From: Alphaproteobacteria bacterium MarineAlpha11_Bin1
Lineage (GTDB): Bacteria > Pseudomonadota > Alphaproteobacteria > MPNO01 > UBA830
Assembly: GCA_002937455.1 (NCBI GenBank)
Contig: PTJZ01000001.1
Location: 1 to 64,000, forward strand
Length of the DNA: 64,000 nucleotides
Direction: 5' to 3'
This document shows, piece after piece, positions 47,055 through 56,428 of this stretch; position 1 is the stretch's first letter; each line of letters begins with the position of its first letter. A model generated the notes under the pieces. The model was not told where the DNA came from. It saw only the letters and a program-made list of their open reading frames with translations, and did no database searches. The translations under genes and the position numbers were made by a program.

Positions 47055-47978
47055 ATGACTTCCGCGGGCGCCCCTCCTTCTAATACGGTATCTTCCAGCG
47101 TCTTGACCGGTGTTGTTATCGCCGTACTTTCAATGTTCCTTTTCTCTTCGACCCATACCTGTGTGCGTTATCTGACTGATACCATGACAGCGCCACAGAT
47201 CGTGTTTTGGCGCATGCTTATCAGTATGGCGATACTAATGCCCTACTTCGCTTGGAAAGGGCTCCATCTGCTTAAGACGCAGCGACCGAGCATGCATATG
47301 ATGCGTGCGATAATTAATTTTGCGGGAATGATTATGTGGTTCTACGCCATAGGCGTAGTGCCGTTGGGAAAAGCAGTCGCGATTCATTTTACGTTGCCAC
47401 TCTTCGTGATTTTACTCGCCATCGTTTTCCTTGGTGAACGGGTAGGTATTCGTAGAACGGTGGCGACAGTAATAGGATTCAGCGGCACACTGGTGGTTCT
47501 TCAACCCGGCAATCTAGAAGTTGGGTGGGCAGAACTAATGATATTAGGGTCAGCGGCGCTCTACGCAGGGACCGTTATTTTTTTAAAATTCATGGTTAAA
47601 ACTGAAACGCCCTTAGCCCTTACCTTTTATACTAATTTCTTCATTCTGTTTCTAAGCCTACCTCTCACTATATGGCTATGGGTGTCACCGACGATCGATG
47701 ATATTTTACCTATCCTATTTATCGGAGTGACGGGTACACTGGCGCCCTTCATGTATACCAGCGCCCTCAAAATGGCGGATGCCAGCATTATCGGGCCCAC
47801 CGACTTTTTGCGTCTTCCGATCACCTCGGGTTTCGCTTTCGCCCTATTCGGCGAAGTACCCACGATTTGGGTATGGATTGGCGGAGGCGTTATTTTCCTT
47901 AGCACCTGGTATATTACACTGCGTGAAAGCAGATTAGAAAAACAACGTCGGAAACAGTCGCCAGAGGATAATGCGTGA
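47055..47978 (+). CDS. EamA/DMT-family transporter (copy 1)
   Basis: An inner membrane protein of about 307 residues with ten hydrophobic helices in two EamA halves (residues about 15-145 and 155-290). Each half ends with the typical helix motif (LGERVGIRRTVATVIGFSG, and FGEVPTIWVWIGG). DMT proteins export metabolites, amino acids or solutes. ATG 47055 is preferred; an ATG at 46950 would add 35 residues that do not look like a signal or helix. It is the first of four EamA genes in a row. The following gene starts within the stop codon as GTGA. Confidence 0.85.
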   Translation: MTSAGAPPSNTVSSSVLTGVVIAVLSMFLFSSTHTCVRYLTDTMTAPQIVFWRMLISMAILMPYFAWKGLHLLKTQRPSMHMMRAIINFAGMIMWFYAIGVVPLGKAVAIHFTLPLFVILLAIVFLGERVGIRRTVATVIGFSGTLVVLQPGNLEVGWAELMILGSAALYAGTVIFLKFMVKTETPLALTFYTNFFILFLSLPLTIWLWVSPTIDDILPILFIGVTGTLAPFMYTSALKMADASIIGPTDFLRLPITSGFAFALFGEVPTIWVWIGGGVIFLSTWYITLRESRLEKQRRKQSPEDNA

Positions 47979-48889
47979 TCGAACATTCCCGGCGCTGGTC
48001 GACTAACCTGTCACCTAATCTGCGGGGTTTTATCTGGATCGCACTTTCTACCTTTGCGTTCATGTCTATGGTGATGATCGTGCGACATCTCGCCGAACGA
48101 TATAATACGGGTGAACTGGCATTTTGGCGTGCCCTGATTGGGTTAGTCCTACTTGCGCCGATCTTCGCGCGAACAAGAAGCAAGCTTTTCCGAACCAATG
48201 TTTTTAGGTTGCATTTATTTCGAAATATAATGCATTTCGTAGGCGTTGCCGGCTGGTTCTACGCGATATCGCAGATAAATCTATCCGTCGGTATGTCACT
48301 ACAGTTTACCGTACCTCTATTTACGATCGTACTCGCCATTATGTTTCTGGGTGAACGAGTCGATTCGGCAAGATGGATAGCAACTGTCCTTGGGTTTGTC
48401 GGTGTCCTGATTATCCTTCAGCCTGGTATTGAACCAGTCACTATCGCCGCAATCGCTGCAATTGTCTCCGCAATCGGATATGCGGGTGCGAATATTATAA
48501 CAAAGATATTGATGCGCGATGGAACCAGCGACACGATCGTTTTCTATATGAATATTATCCATTTGCCTCTCGCGCTGGCGGCGGCTCTCGCAATGGGAGG
48601 GCTTTCTATGCCGCCGATCACCGACGTGCCATGGTTAATCGGGCTTGCAGCAACCGCAACACTAGCCCATTGGCTGCTTGCACGAGCACTAGCATTAGCG
48701 GATGCTAGCCTGATAATCATAGTAGATTTTACAAAATTACCGTGGGTCACGCTCGGTGCCTTCTTATTCTTTGGAGAGATGCCGGTAATATGGGCATGGA
48801 TTGGCGGGGCAGTTATTTTTGTATCTACGGTCTATATTGTTCGCCGTGAAACGCGCTCTGCGATAGCAGCAGCGCCGACGCTGGATTGA
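47975..48889 (+). CDS. EamA/DMT-family transporter (copy 2)
   Basis: A 304-residue paralog with ten predicted helices, starting with GTG that overlaps the stop of copy 1 as GTGA. The family blocks (FLGERVDSARWIATVLGFVG near 123-142, and FFGEMPVIWAWIGG near 265-278) are present. It is followed by copy 3 after 24 bases. The series suggests duplicated exporters of related compounds. Confidence 0.87.
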   Translation: MIEHSRRWSTNLSPNLRGFIWIALSTFAFMSMVMIVRHLAERYNTGELAFWRALIGLVLLAPIFARTRSKLFRTNVFRLHLFRNIMHFVGVAGWFYAISQINLSVGMSLQFTVPLFTIVLAIMFLGERVDSARWIATVLGFVGVLIILQPGIEPVTIAAIAAIVSAIGYAGANIITKILMRDGTSDTIVFYMNIIHLPLALAAALAMGGLSMPPITDVPWLIGLAATATLAHWLLARALALADASLIIIVDFTKLPWVTLGAFLFFGEMPVIWAWIGGAVIFVSTVYIVRRETRSAIAAAPTLD

Positions 48890-48913
48890 CTCTCGCAACG
48901 GACATCGAACCAA

Positions 48914-49810
48914 ATGGCAGACCCCGCCGCGCAAACATCTCAACCGCCCCAGAATGCCATTCTTGCCGCATTCTGGATCTTGGGCACGGCGGCCTCTTTC
49001 ATTTTGATGATGATTGCGGTGCGAGAATTATCAACCAACATGTCAAGTTTTGAGTTACTGTCATTTCGCTCGATTATCGGAATTCCGGTCATGTGTCTCG
49101 TCGCATGGCATTTCGGCTTTTCCAAGGTTAAAACCCGGCGGGTGGCAATGCAGGTTGGCCGAAATTTGGTTCATTTTGGCGGTCAATGGTGCTGGGTTAT
49201 CGGAATCACGTTGCTACCAATGGCGCATGTCACGGCGTTGGAATTTACGATGCCGATGTGGACTGCCATCATTGCCATTCTGTTTTTAGGTGAACCAGCA
49301 AAATCGCATAGACTAATTGCGATTATTATGGGGCTTGCAGGTGTTTTGGTCATCCTGCGTCCCGGATTCGAAATCGTAACTCAAGGTGCTTTGATCGTTC
49401 TACTGGGTGCACTTTGCTACGGCACATCGAATGTCATGGTGAAATCACTGACGAGGGACGATGCGCCCTGGGTCATTGTTTTCTGGATGCAAGTTATTCA
49501 ACTTCCATTCTCTTTTCTCCCGGCTGTTTTATGGTTCGACTGGGTTTGGCCCACATTGGCCGATACCCCATGGCTGCTCGCAATGGGATTGACCGGAATA
49601 TCGGCTCATTTCTGTCTCGCTCGCGCTCTTCAACTCGCGGATGCCACTGTTTGCATACCCGTTGATTTCGTAAGACTACCGCTAGCAGCTCTCATTGGCT
49701 GGCTGATCTATTCGGAGGGTGTAAGTATTTGGGTTTTGGCGGGCGCTATCCTTATCTTCGGTGGCAACTACTACTCCGTTTGGCAAGAAACCCGCGAGGC
49801 TAAGAGATAG
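48914..49810 (+). CDS. EamA/DMT-family transporter (copy 3)
   Basis: A 298-residue paralog with ten predicted helices and the FLGEPAKSHRLIAIIMGLAG block. The start at 48914 is separated from copy 2 by 24 bases. The stop TAG at 49808-49810 shares its last base with the GTG start of copy 4, so both are translationally linked. Substrate unknown. Confidence 0.87.
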   Translation: MADPAAQTSQPPQNAILAAFWILGTAASFILMMIAVRELSTNMSSFELLSFRSIIGIPVMCLVAWHFGFSKVKTRRVAMQVGRNLVHFGGQWCWVIGITLLPMAHVTALEFTMPMWTAIIAILFLGEPAKSHRLIAIIMGLAGVLVILRPGFEIVTQGALIVLLGALCYGTSNVMVKSLTRDDAPWVIVFWMQVIQLPFSFLPAVLWFDWVWPTLADTPWLLAMGLTGISAHFCLARALQLADATVCIPVDFVRLPLAALIGWLIYSEGVSIWVLAGAILIFGGNYYSVWQETREAKR

Positions 49811-50685
49811 TGCCACCACTTTTTCAAGCGGTTCTCTGGTTTTGTGGCACCATGGCAGGTTTTGCCGGAATGGCAATTTCGGCACGCGAATTGCATACTA
49901 CTATGTCGACTTTCGAGATCCTGTTTTTCAGATCCTTGATTGGCGTCATCGCTGTTTTACCCTTTGTGATGCGGAACCAGTTTCACGATCTACGCACCAT
50001 TAAATTCCGGTTCCATGGTTTTCGGGCATTGGTGCAGTTTTCGGCGCAGCTGTGCTGGATGTACGGGATCCTCCATCTGACTTTGTCAGATCTTACAGCC
50101 ATCGAATTCTCCGTCCCGGTTTTTACCGCGATACTCGCAGTAATGTTTCTCGGGGAGACCATGTGGAAACACAAGTGGATTTCTACGATCTTAGGATTCT
50201 TCGGAGTACTGATCATTCTGCAACCGGAGGGCTCTGCCTTCAGCACGGCGGGCTTCGTAATGCTTCTGGGGTCTTTCCTCTATGCCGGATCCGGGGTCTT
50301 GGTTAAGTACCTTACACGCACCGAATCTCCACAAAGCATCATATTTTATATGAACACCCTGCAATTGCCGCTCGGCCTAATTCCAGCAATCTTTATCTTT
50401 GATTGGGTGACGCCCGAATTAATAGATATTCCATGGATTCTTGCATGGGGGCTCGCAGGACTAGCAGCTCATTACACCATGGCGAGGGCTTTGAAACTTG
50501 CCGACATTACAATTATTTTCCCATTAGATTTTTTACGCCTGCCATTGATGGCAATTCTCGGATACCTGATATACACCGAGGCCATCAATCCTTGGACCGC
50601 AGTCGGCGGCATAGTAATATTCGGGGCAAATTACTACAGTGTTCGCGAAGAATCCCGCCGAGGTGGGTCGCCCGGAGGACACTAA
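49810..50685 (+). CDS. EamA/DMT-family transporter (copy 4)
   Basis: A 291-residue paralog with ten predicted helices, including MFLGETMWKHKWISTILGF and FDWVTPELIDIPW. It starts with GTG sharing a base with the previous stop. It is the last of four consecutive EamA genes and converges on a glutathione transferase gene 23 bases on. The four copies differ clearly from each other in their ends. Confidence 0.87.
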   Translation: MPPLFQAVLWFCGTMAGFAGMAISARELHTTMSTFEILFFRSLIGVIAVLPFVMRNQFHDLRTIKFRFHGFRALVQFSAQLCWMYGILHLTLSDLTAIEFSVPVFTAILAVMFLGETMWKHKWISTILGFFGVLIILQPEGSAFSTAGFVMLLGSFLYAGSGVLVKYLTRTESPQSIIFYMNTLQLPLGLIPAIFIFDWVTPELIDIPWILAWGLAGLAAHYTMARALKLADITIIFPLDFLRLPLMAILGYLIYTEAINPWTAVGGIVIFGANYYSVREESRRGGSPGGH

Positions 50686-50708
50686 GAGGCACAGGTAAAC
50701 CATCAGAA

Positions 50709-51413
50709 TTATGTTACCTGCTGGCCCTTGCCAAACAGAATGTCACGCGATTTGTGGGTCAGCTCTTTAGATCCACGTTTATCCTTTAAAAGTTCCATGC
50801 CCTCCCGTACTGCAGGACGAGCGGCGATCGCATCATACCACCGCTTTACGTGGGGAAATTCGGACTTATCGATCCCTTGCCGCCTCGACGGGCGTGCCCA
50901 AGGCCAACAGGCAATATCGGCCACAGAATATTCATCGCCTCCTAGCCACTCCATTTCCGCGAGGCGTTTGTTCATCACATTATAAAGACGACGAACTTCC
51001 GCCGTATATCTCTCAACGCCATAGGGCACCTCAACCCCGCCCATCGCTTGGCGGAAATGGTGCGCTTGGCCCGCCATCGGCCCAAGTCCGCCTATTTGCC
51101 ACATTAACCACTCCAAGACTGATTTAAATTGCCGAATATCACTCTGTTGGGGGAGAAATCGCCCCTCTCTTTGAGCCAGATATAAAAGGATCGCACCAGT
51201 CTCGAATACCGACAATGGGCCTATTTGATCGACTGGATCATGATCCACCACCGCCGGAATACGGTTGTTGGGGCTGATTCTAAGAAACGCAGGATTAAAC
51301 TGCTCACCCTGATTAATGTCGACAGCAATAACTTCAGTCTCAAGTCCCAGCTCGGCAATTAGGATCGCCACCTTATGCCCGTTCGGCGTCGGCCAAGTGT
51401 ACTGGGTAATCAT
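50709..51413 (-). CDS. Glutathione S-transferase (YfcG/YghU-like)
   Basis: A 234-residue protein with an N-terminal thioredoxin fold and a C-terminal helical domain. The first residues MITQYTWPTPNGHKV match the nu-class YfcG or YghU proteins, where the threonine and asparagine in PTPNG activate the disulfide or thiol. These enzymes reduce disulfides and peroxides with glutathione. It converges on the EamA cluster. Conjugation of an electrophile from the nearby catabolic genes is possible. Confidence 0.9.
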   Translation of the reverse strand: MITQYTWPTPNGHKVAILIAELGLETEVIAVDINQGEQFNPAFLRISPNNRIPAVVDHDPVDQIGPLSVFETGAILLYLAQREGRFLPQQSDIRQFKSVLEWLMWQIGGLGPMAGQAHHFRQAMGGVEVPYGVERYTAEVRRLYNVMNKRLAEMEWLGGDEYSVADIACWPWARPSRRQGIDKSEFPHVKRWYDAIAARPAVREGMELLKDKRGSKELTHKSRDILFGKGQQVT

Positions 51414-51555
51414 GTCTTAGCTGCGTTTTCCACGCCTACCTTTTCGTCTGAGAAACGACCTTTTCGCCCGCCAGACCCAATCCCGAAGTCACCGGCCCAC
51501 GAAAATCTCTCACAGGCACTGTCGCTGGGAATAGATTGACTGCGAGAGGACAAAA

Positions 51556-52413
51556 TCAGTGCACGCCCTTTCGCTCAAAGACGATTACATAGTAACTCGC
51601 ACAGAAGATAACCAGTGCCCCTAGCCAAGTATATAGATCAGAAATCTCATCGAATACGATCCAACCTATGATTGCCGCTGTTATCAGGCGAGAAAAGTCG
51701 AAAGGTTGAACTACGCGCGCATCCGCGACTGCAATTGCCCGGGTAATAGAATACTGACCAAACAGTGCGAACAGACCCACGCCTATGATAGTCGGAACAT
51801 CGACCGGATCTGGGTCGACCCAATAAAAATAGGCAGGTACAGATGACAAAACTAGCATAAGAACACTCACGTAAGCGACCATTACAGCAGCGGAATCAGT
51901 CCTTGAGAGAGTTTTCATACAGGTATTAACACCTGCGAATAAAACGCCGGTTGCTAAGGCCGCGATCATCCCAAGATTTATGTCTTGGAAGCCGGGTCGC
52001 AGGATAATAAGCGCCCCTAAAAAGGCTAAGGAAATAGCAACCCAAGTCCTTGGTCCTGCCTTCTCGCCAAGGATAAAAATAGCCAGAAGAATGGTGAAGA
52101 TAGGCTGAATATAGAGCAACGCGGTATAATCGGAGATTGGAATCACGCTGACTGCGTAAAACCAGCACATCATTCCACCATAAGTGAGGAAGGCCCTCCC
52201 GACATGAATTGGGAAAACGTCGGTTTTCATTACGGAAATGCCGTTTCTGAGGATCATCGGCACTATGAAAACGATAGCGATCACAGCGCGCATGAACGCC
52301 AGCTGTGCGGTTGAGTAATCCGACGATAATTCCCGAGTACAGACGGAAGCTAACGTATAACCGGTTCCTGCAAGGATCATCCAGACAGGGCCGATAATTA
52401 TTGGAGGAGGCAT
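51556..52413 (-). CDS. EamA/DMT-family transporter (fifth copy)
   Basis: A further DMT transporter of about 285 residues, on the opposite strand from the cluster of four. ATG 52413 is chosen over TTG 52431. Two EamA halves are visible, with FILGEKAGPRTWVAISLAFLG near 110-130 and IVFDEISDLYTWLGA near the end. It is preceded by the UbiD gene on the same strand by about 117 bases, so an operon with it is possible. Confidence 0.85.
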   Translation of the reverse strand: MPPPIIIGPVWMILAGTGYTLASVCTRELSSDYSTAQLAFMRAVIAIVFIVPMILRNGISVMKTDVFPIHVGRAFLTYGGMMCWFYAVSVIPISDYTALLYIQPIFTILLAIFILGEKAGPRTWVAISLAFLGALIILRPGFQDINLGMIAALATGVLFAGVNTCMKTLSRTDSAAVMVAYVSVLMLVLSSVPAYFYWVDPDPVDVPTIIGVGLFALFGQYSITRAIAVADARVVQPFDFSRLITAAIIGWIVFDEISDLYTWLGALVIFCASYYVIVFERKGVH

Positions 52414-52529
52414 TGGAATAGGTACTTTCAATAATCCGTTATTCCGATGAGGTCGGAAACCTCCAGGTGATATAGGAAACGGAATGAAAACCCTGCCGGA
52501 ATGGTCGTGAGGGGGAAACCACAGCCCTG

Positions 52530-54152
52530 CTACCCCTTATCCGGTTTGCGCACATCAGTATTTGGCGTGATGTTGATCCGACGCTGCTGGTTGGAGCGTT
52601 CGCCGTTAGCGATCCAATCGCCAGCCGCGGCGCGCTTCGCCATCTGGTCCCATTCCACTGACCAATCTCCAAGCTCATAGCCGTGCCACGGAACTTCAGG
52701 CTTTAACGCTGGCAAGCCGAGCCGCTCCCAGATCACGCGCGCTTGCTCCATGTACTCCCGCTTGGGCAAAGCCACCGGTGCCATATCCGCTTTAAGCGTC
52801 GCATCTATAGCAAGCGTTGCGTCTTCAGTGGCACCTGTTTTGGGACCGTGGCCCAGCGGCCTATGTCGCAGTATTTCGGCATCTTCTGCAAGGTTTGCGC
52901 GGTAGCTCATGGCCCAAAATACTGCATCAAGATTAGATGGGTCGATATCTTCATCGACCGCAATCATATATTTACCGACCGGTTCTTGAAATGACATGGC
53001 GCCGTAGAGCGCACGCCAGACCTCTGTACGGGTACTGCCACGCGCGAATTGAATGACGACAACTTTACGTAAATTAGTTAGGGGCTCATGCATATAAATT
53101 CGCTGAACGGTTTTGATACCAAGATGTTCGCGAAGGTGACTAAGAAACAAAGGTTCATATGCGACCCGTTTGATCACAGAGGACTCGGACGGTGTGACCT
53201 GGCTAATAATGGATGTGAATACAGCATTCTTTTTTCGACTAATGGCGGTCACCTGCATAATAAAATTAAACTCCTCTAGATTTATGTAACCGTGACTTTC
53301 ACCAAACGGACCTTCGGGTTCAAAATTATTTGGATCAACCAATCCTTCTATCACTATCTCTGCATCCGCCGGTACCATAAGATCAGAAGTTCGTGCCTTC
53401 GCAATACGCATGGGCGCTCCGGCAATTCCACCGGCAACGCCGATTTCATCAATATTCTCAGGTAATTTCTGCGGGCCACAATAAGCAATCGGTGGTGGGC
53501 AACCGACAACTATCGCAATTGGCATTGGCTCACCACGGCTGCGATATTTTTGCCAGTGTGACGCACCACCTTGCCCAAGATTCATGAACATTTTTAACCC
53601 GATCCGATCAGGCGCTTTCAGTCCGCCACGATAAGTACCGAGATTCTGAATACCGCTTTCCGGGTCGCGAGTGACGCACGCGGTCGCGGTAAGATAAGGC
53701 GCAGAATCGTACCCCGGAGTCGATATCGGTACAGGTAACGCATCTAGACCATGACCAGACCGGAGCTCAACACCTTCAAATATCAGATCTTGACAAGGAG
53801 GGCATGCAAACTCCACCGGATCAATAGGATTCGCAATTGCATTGGCCCAACAATTACCAATATCTTCGACAGCGACCCCCATGCCGATAGCATAAATTTT
53901 GGAATTTCCTGCCAAGGCTCCTGTCACCACAGGAATGTCGAAGCGTTCTCCGCCCGCTCCATTCACATTCGTAAATAGGAAAGCCTTGCGTTCGGACTCC
54001 GGAATCCCACCACGGAACTGCCAACGAACAAGGGGACTAAGTTCGGTATCTTTATCGATCGATGCTTCGACCTTCGTCAATAGACCAGCAGCGTCAAGTG
54101 CTGCAAGATGGTCTTGCATATCATTGTAACCACGCAATTTTCGATCGTTCAT
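52530..54152 (-). CDS. UbiD-family prenylated-FMN decarboxylase (second copy)
   Basis: A 540-residue UbiD-type protein. The frame extends upstream to 54404, but ATG 54152 with the strong AGGGAGGAAAG site is the start. R175 (LGTYRGG), E280 and E285 (EGPFGESHGY) match the catalytic Arg-Glu-Glu set. It has an N-terminal helical extension compared with the first UbiD (17882-19363) and is a different subfamily. It may decarboxylate an aromatic or phenylacrylic acid. UbiX is not in view, but another genomic copy would serve both. Confidence 0.87.
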   Translation of the reverse strand: MNDRKLRGYNDMQDHLAALDAAGLLTKVEASIDKDTELSPLVRWQFRGGIPESERKAFLFTNVNGAGGERFDIPVVTGALAGNSKIYAIGMGVAVEDIGNCWANAIANPIDPVEFACPPCQDLIFEGVELRSGHGLDALPVPISTPGYDSAPYLTATACVTRDPESGIQNLGTYRGGLKAPDRIGLKMFMNLGQGGASHWQKYRSRGEPMPIAIVVGCPPPIAYCGPQKLPENIDEIGVAGGIAGAPMRIAKARTSDLMVPADAEIVIEGLVDPNNFEPEGPFGESHGYINLEEFNFIMQVTAISRKKNAVFTSIISQVTPSESSVIKRVAYEPLFLSHLREHLGIKTVQRIYMHEPLTNLRKVVVIQFARGSTRTEVWRALYGAMSFQEPVGKYMIAVDEDIDPSNLDAVFWAMSYRANLAEDAEILRHRPLGHGPKTGATEDATLAIDATLKADMAPVALPKREYMEQARVIWERLGLPALKPEVPWHGYELGDWSVEWDQMAKRAAAGDWIANGERSNQQRRINITPNTDVRKPDKG

Positions 54153-54260
54153 CTTTCCTCCCTTCGCACCGGTATGATGATGTGGTAGCAAAAGTTGAGC
54201 AAGAGCCGAACCTGTTGAAAAGCCAATTATCGAAAACGAAAGTATGAGGGGAAAGGATAT

Positions 54261-55235
54261 ATGAAAGCCGCTGTCGTCGGGCCAAATGGGCTTGAAATCA
54301 ATAATATTTCGGAGCCAATACCTAAAGCGAGCGAAGTTATGATAAGGGTTCGTGCCTGCGGTATAAATCGTGCGGATGCCATGGTTGCCAGCGGTATGGC
54401 ACATGGTCGCGCAGGAGGACCCGGCACAGTACCGGGAATAGAATATGTTGGAGAAGTGGTTGCTATTGGCAAAGAGGTCCCGAATCTAAAACCTGGAGAC
54501 CGAGTAATGTGCTCGGGAGCGGCAGGCTGGGCTGAATACGCGGTAGCCGACTGGGGACGCGCCATCCCAATTCCTTCAAATAGCATGACATGGGCACAGG
54601 CCTCGACGCTCCCGGTTGCGCTCCAAACGATGCACAACGCTGCAGTTACAGCTGGCCGGTTCAAACGTGGTGAGTCAATAATGATTCAGGGTGCCAGCAC
54701 TGGCGTTGGATTAATGGGATTACAAATAGCTAGAATCTTGGGCGCTAAACTGATTATCGGTTCTTCGACAAACCCCAATCGTCGAAGTCGATTGATCGAA
54801 TTCGGTGCCGATCTTGTTGTCGACTCTAGGGATGAAACTTGGGTCGAGCAAGTACTTGACGCAACTAACGGAGAGGGGGTCGATCTGATCGTTGATCAAA
54901 TTTCAGGCTATTCGGCTAATGCTAACTTAGCTGCGACGAAAATCCTTGGCCGAATAGTTAATGTCGGCAGATTAGGCGGGTTAACGGGCGCCCTTAATTT
55001 CGATCTCCATGCCATGCGACGCATCGACTACATCGGCGTAACCTTCCGAACGCGAACAGTGGAAGAGGTCCGCGAGATCATTCGGGCAATGCAAAAAGAT
55101 TTATGGGACGCAGTTGAGGCTGGTGAACTTGTGATACCAATTGATAGTGAATACGCCATGGAGGATGCTGAACAAGCCGTCACATATATGAAGGCGAACA
55201 AACATTTCGGTAAGATTGTCCTTCGGCTGGATTAA
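54261..55235 (+). CDS. Quinone-oxidoreductase-like MDR protein
   Basis: A 324-residue medium-chain dehydrogenase/reductase, NADPH-dependent and probably zinc-free. The coenzyme motif GASTGVGLMGLQIA near residues 145-158 and the GVDLIVDQISG block near 210-220 are typical, while the cysteine ligands of structural zinc are absent, which fits the QOR group. It reduces quinones or enones and could act on aromatic intermediates. It is divergent from the second UbiD gene, with the start 108 bases away. Confidence 0.88.
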   Translation: MKAAVVGPNGLEINNISEPIPKASEVMIRVRACGINRADAMVASGMAHGRAGGPGTVPGIEYVGEVVAIGKEVPNLKPGDRVMCSGAAGWAEYAVADWGRAIPIPSNSMTWAQASTLPVALQTMHNAAVTAGRFKRGESIMIQGASTGVGLMGLQIARILGAKLIIGSSTNPNRRSRLIEFGADLVVDSRDETWVEQVLDATNGEGVDLIVDQISGYSANANLAATKILGRIVNVGRLGGLTGALNFDLHAMRRIDYIGVTFRTRTVEEVREIIRAMQKDLWDAVEAGELVIPIDSEYAMEDAEQAVTYMKANKHFGKIVLRLD

Positions 55236-55409
55236 AATAGACTTATGGATTTCACTCTTGGCAAACTGTTCACCGGACGTTTGCTATTTCCACTCACTCA
55301 CGGAGTAGCCTCGTCAAATCAACCCAAGTGCCTTAACAGCACTTTTCAGTGCACTAACATTTTACACCAAATACAGATTATTGGCTGCGCCCGCGCCTCT
55401 ACCGTTCGA

Positions 55410-56297
55410 TTAAGCCATCGGGGGCTTTACACATATCTGATCCCAGCGATAGCGTTCTTTCAACGTACCGAAATGTTCAAACACATCTAGAATGACCTCG
55501 AAGGCGGGCTTTGTGATTTCAACATGCGGGGTCCAAGTTCCAAGATCCTGATAGGCCGCAATGCATTTCGCCAACACGACTTCATCTATGTCGGGGAAAT
55601 AGGGTTTCTCGGCCCTCGCGATATCCGAGGCAGGGGCATCGTTCATGTATCTCCGCGTTTTAGCGTAAGCGCGCATAAAGGCCTTGGCCATGTCGGTTTC
55701 TATCCATTGGCGCGTCGCCGCGAGACTGGAGAAGGCGCAAGGGCCAATCAGAGGTCCGGATTGCGCAATAACATGACCGATGCCATCAGCTTCCAGCTGT
55801 TGTGGAAACGGCCCCTGCTGCTGCACATACTGCCCACAACCTTCACGAAATGCCTTGTCTATGTCTGCGGCTCCACCTGGATGGATAAGGTTGATGGCGT
55901 TGAAATCGATCCCCGCCTTATGACAAGCATACTTAAACATTGCGAGTGGTTGGCCGCCGGGGAATGTCAGAACGTCTGCCCCCTCTAATTTACTCCATGA
56001 AAAATCCGGATCCGCATCGCGCCCGGTTATGAAAAAGCCATCCATCTCATTTATTTGAGCAAAATGAACCACACTCGGGGTTTTGCCTAGACTGAGGGGG
56101 GTAAACCCTTGGCTTAGCGCCGATTGGACGACATGGGCCGACCCTTTTTCTAGCGACGAGATGGCAGATACTCCAGGCGGAGATACCGACCATTCCGGAT
56201 CTAGGCCTTCATCCTTTAAAAAACCTGCAGAAATTGTCGAAATAAGCGGCGAGTAAAATGCCGAAAATAGAGTGAACTGTATGTTAATTTTTTCCAC
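55410..56297 (-). CDS. NMT1/THI5-like substrate-binding protein without signal peptide
   Basis: A 295-residue protein of the SBP type that resembles sulfonate, nitrate and pyrimidine-precursor binding proteins (an N-terminal region FSAFYSPLISTISAGFLKDEG and DVLTFPGGQPLAMFKYAC). The start is a GTG at 56297 after AAAGGA. There is no signal peptide or lipobox, and no ABC permease or ATPase gene is nearby, so it may act in the cytoplasm. THI5-type enzymes that make thiamine pyrimidine also lack signals; the catalytic histidine-cysteine motif of THI5 (CCCFC) is absent, which argues against that role. Confidence 0.75.
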   Translation of the reverse strand: MEKINIQFTLFSAFYSPLISTISAGFLKDEGLDPEWSVSPPGVSAISSLEKGSAHVVQSALSQGFTPLSLGKTPSVVHFAQINEMDGFFITGRDADPDFSWSKLEGADVLTFPGGQPLAMFKYACHKAGIDFNAINLIHPGGAADIDKAFREGCGQYVQQQGPFPQQLEADGIGHVIAQSGPLIGPCAFSSLAATRQWIETDMAKAFMRAYAKTRRYMNDAPASDIARAEKPYFPDIDEVVLAKCIAAYQDLGTWTPHVEITKPAFEVILDVFEHFGTLKERYRWDQICVKPPMA

Positions 56298-56428
56298 GAA
56301 CAGTATCCTTTTATACGGATCGAATTTGCGGCCTTGAACCTGTCACAGGCAAGACTTCAAGACAACGTAATGTGCATTGTCGTCATTGAGATAGCTGGCT
56401 AATCTTCATTACAACAAGGTAAGGAACC

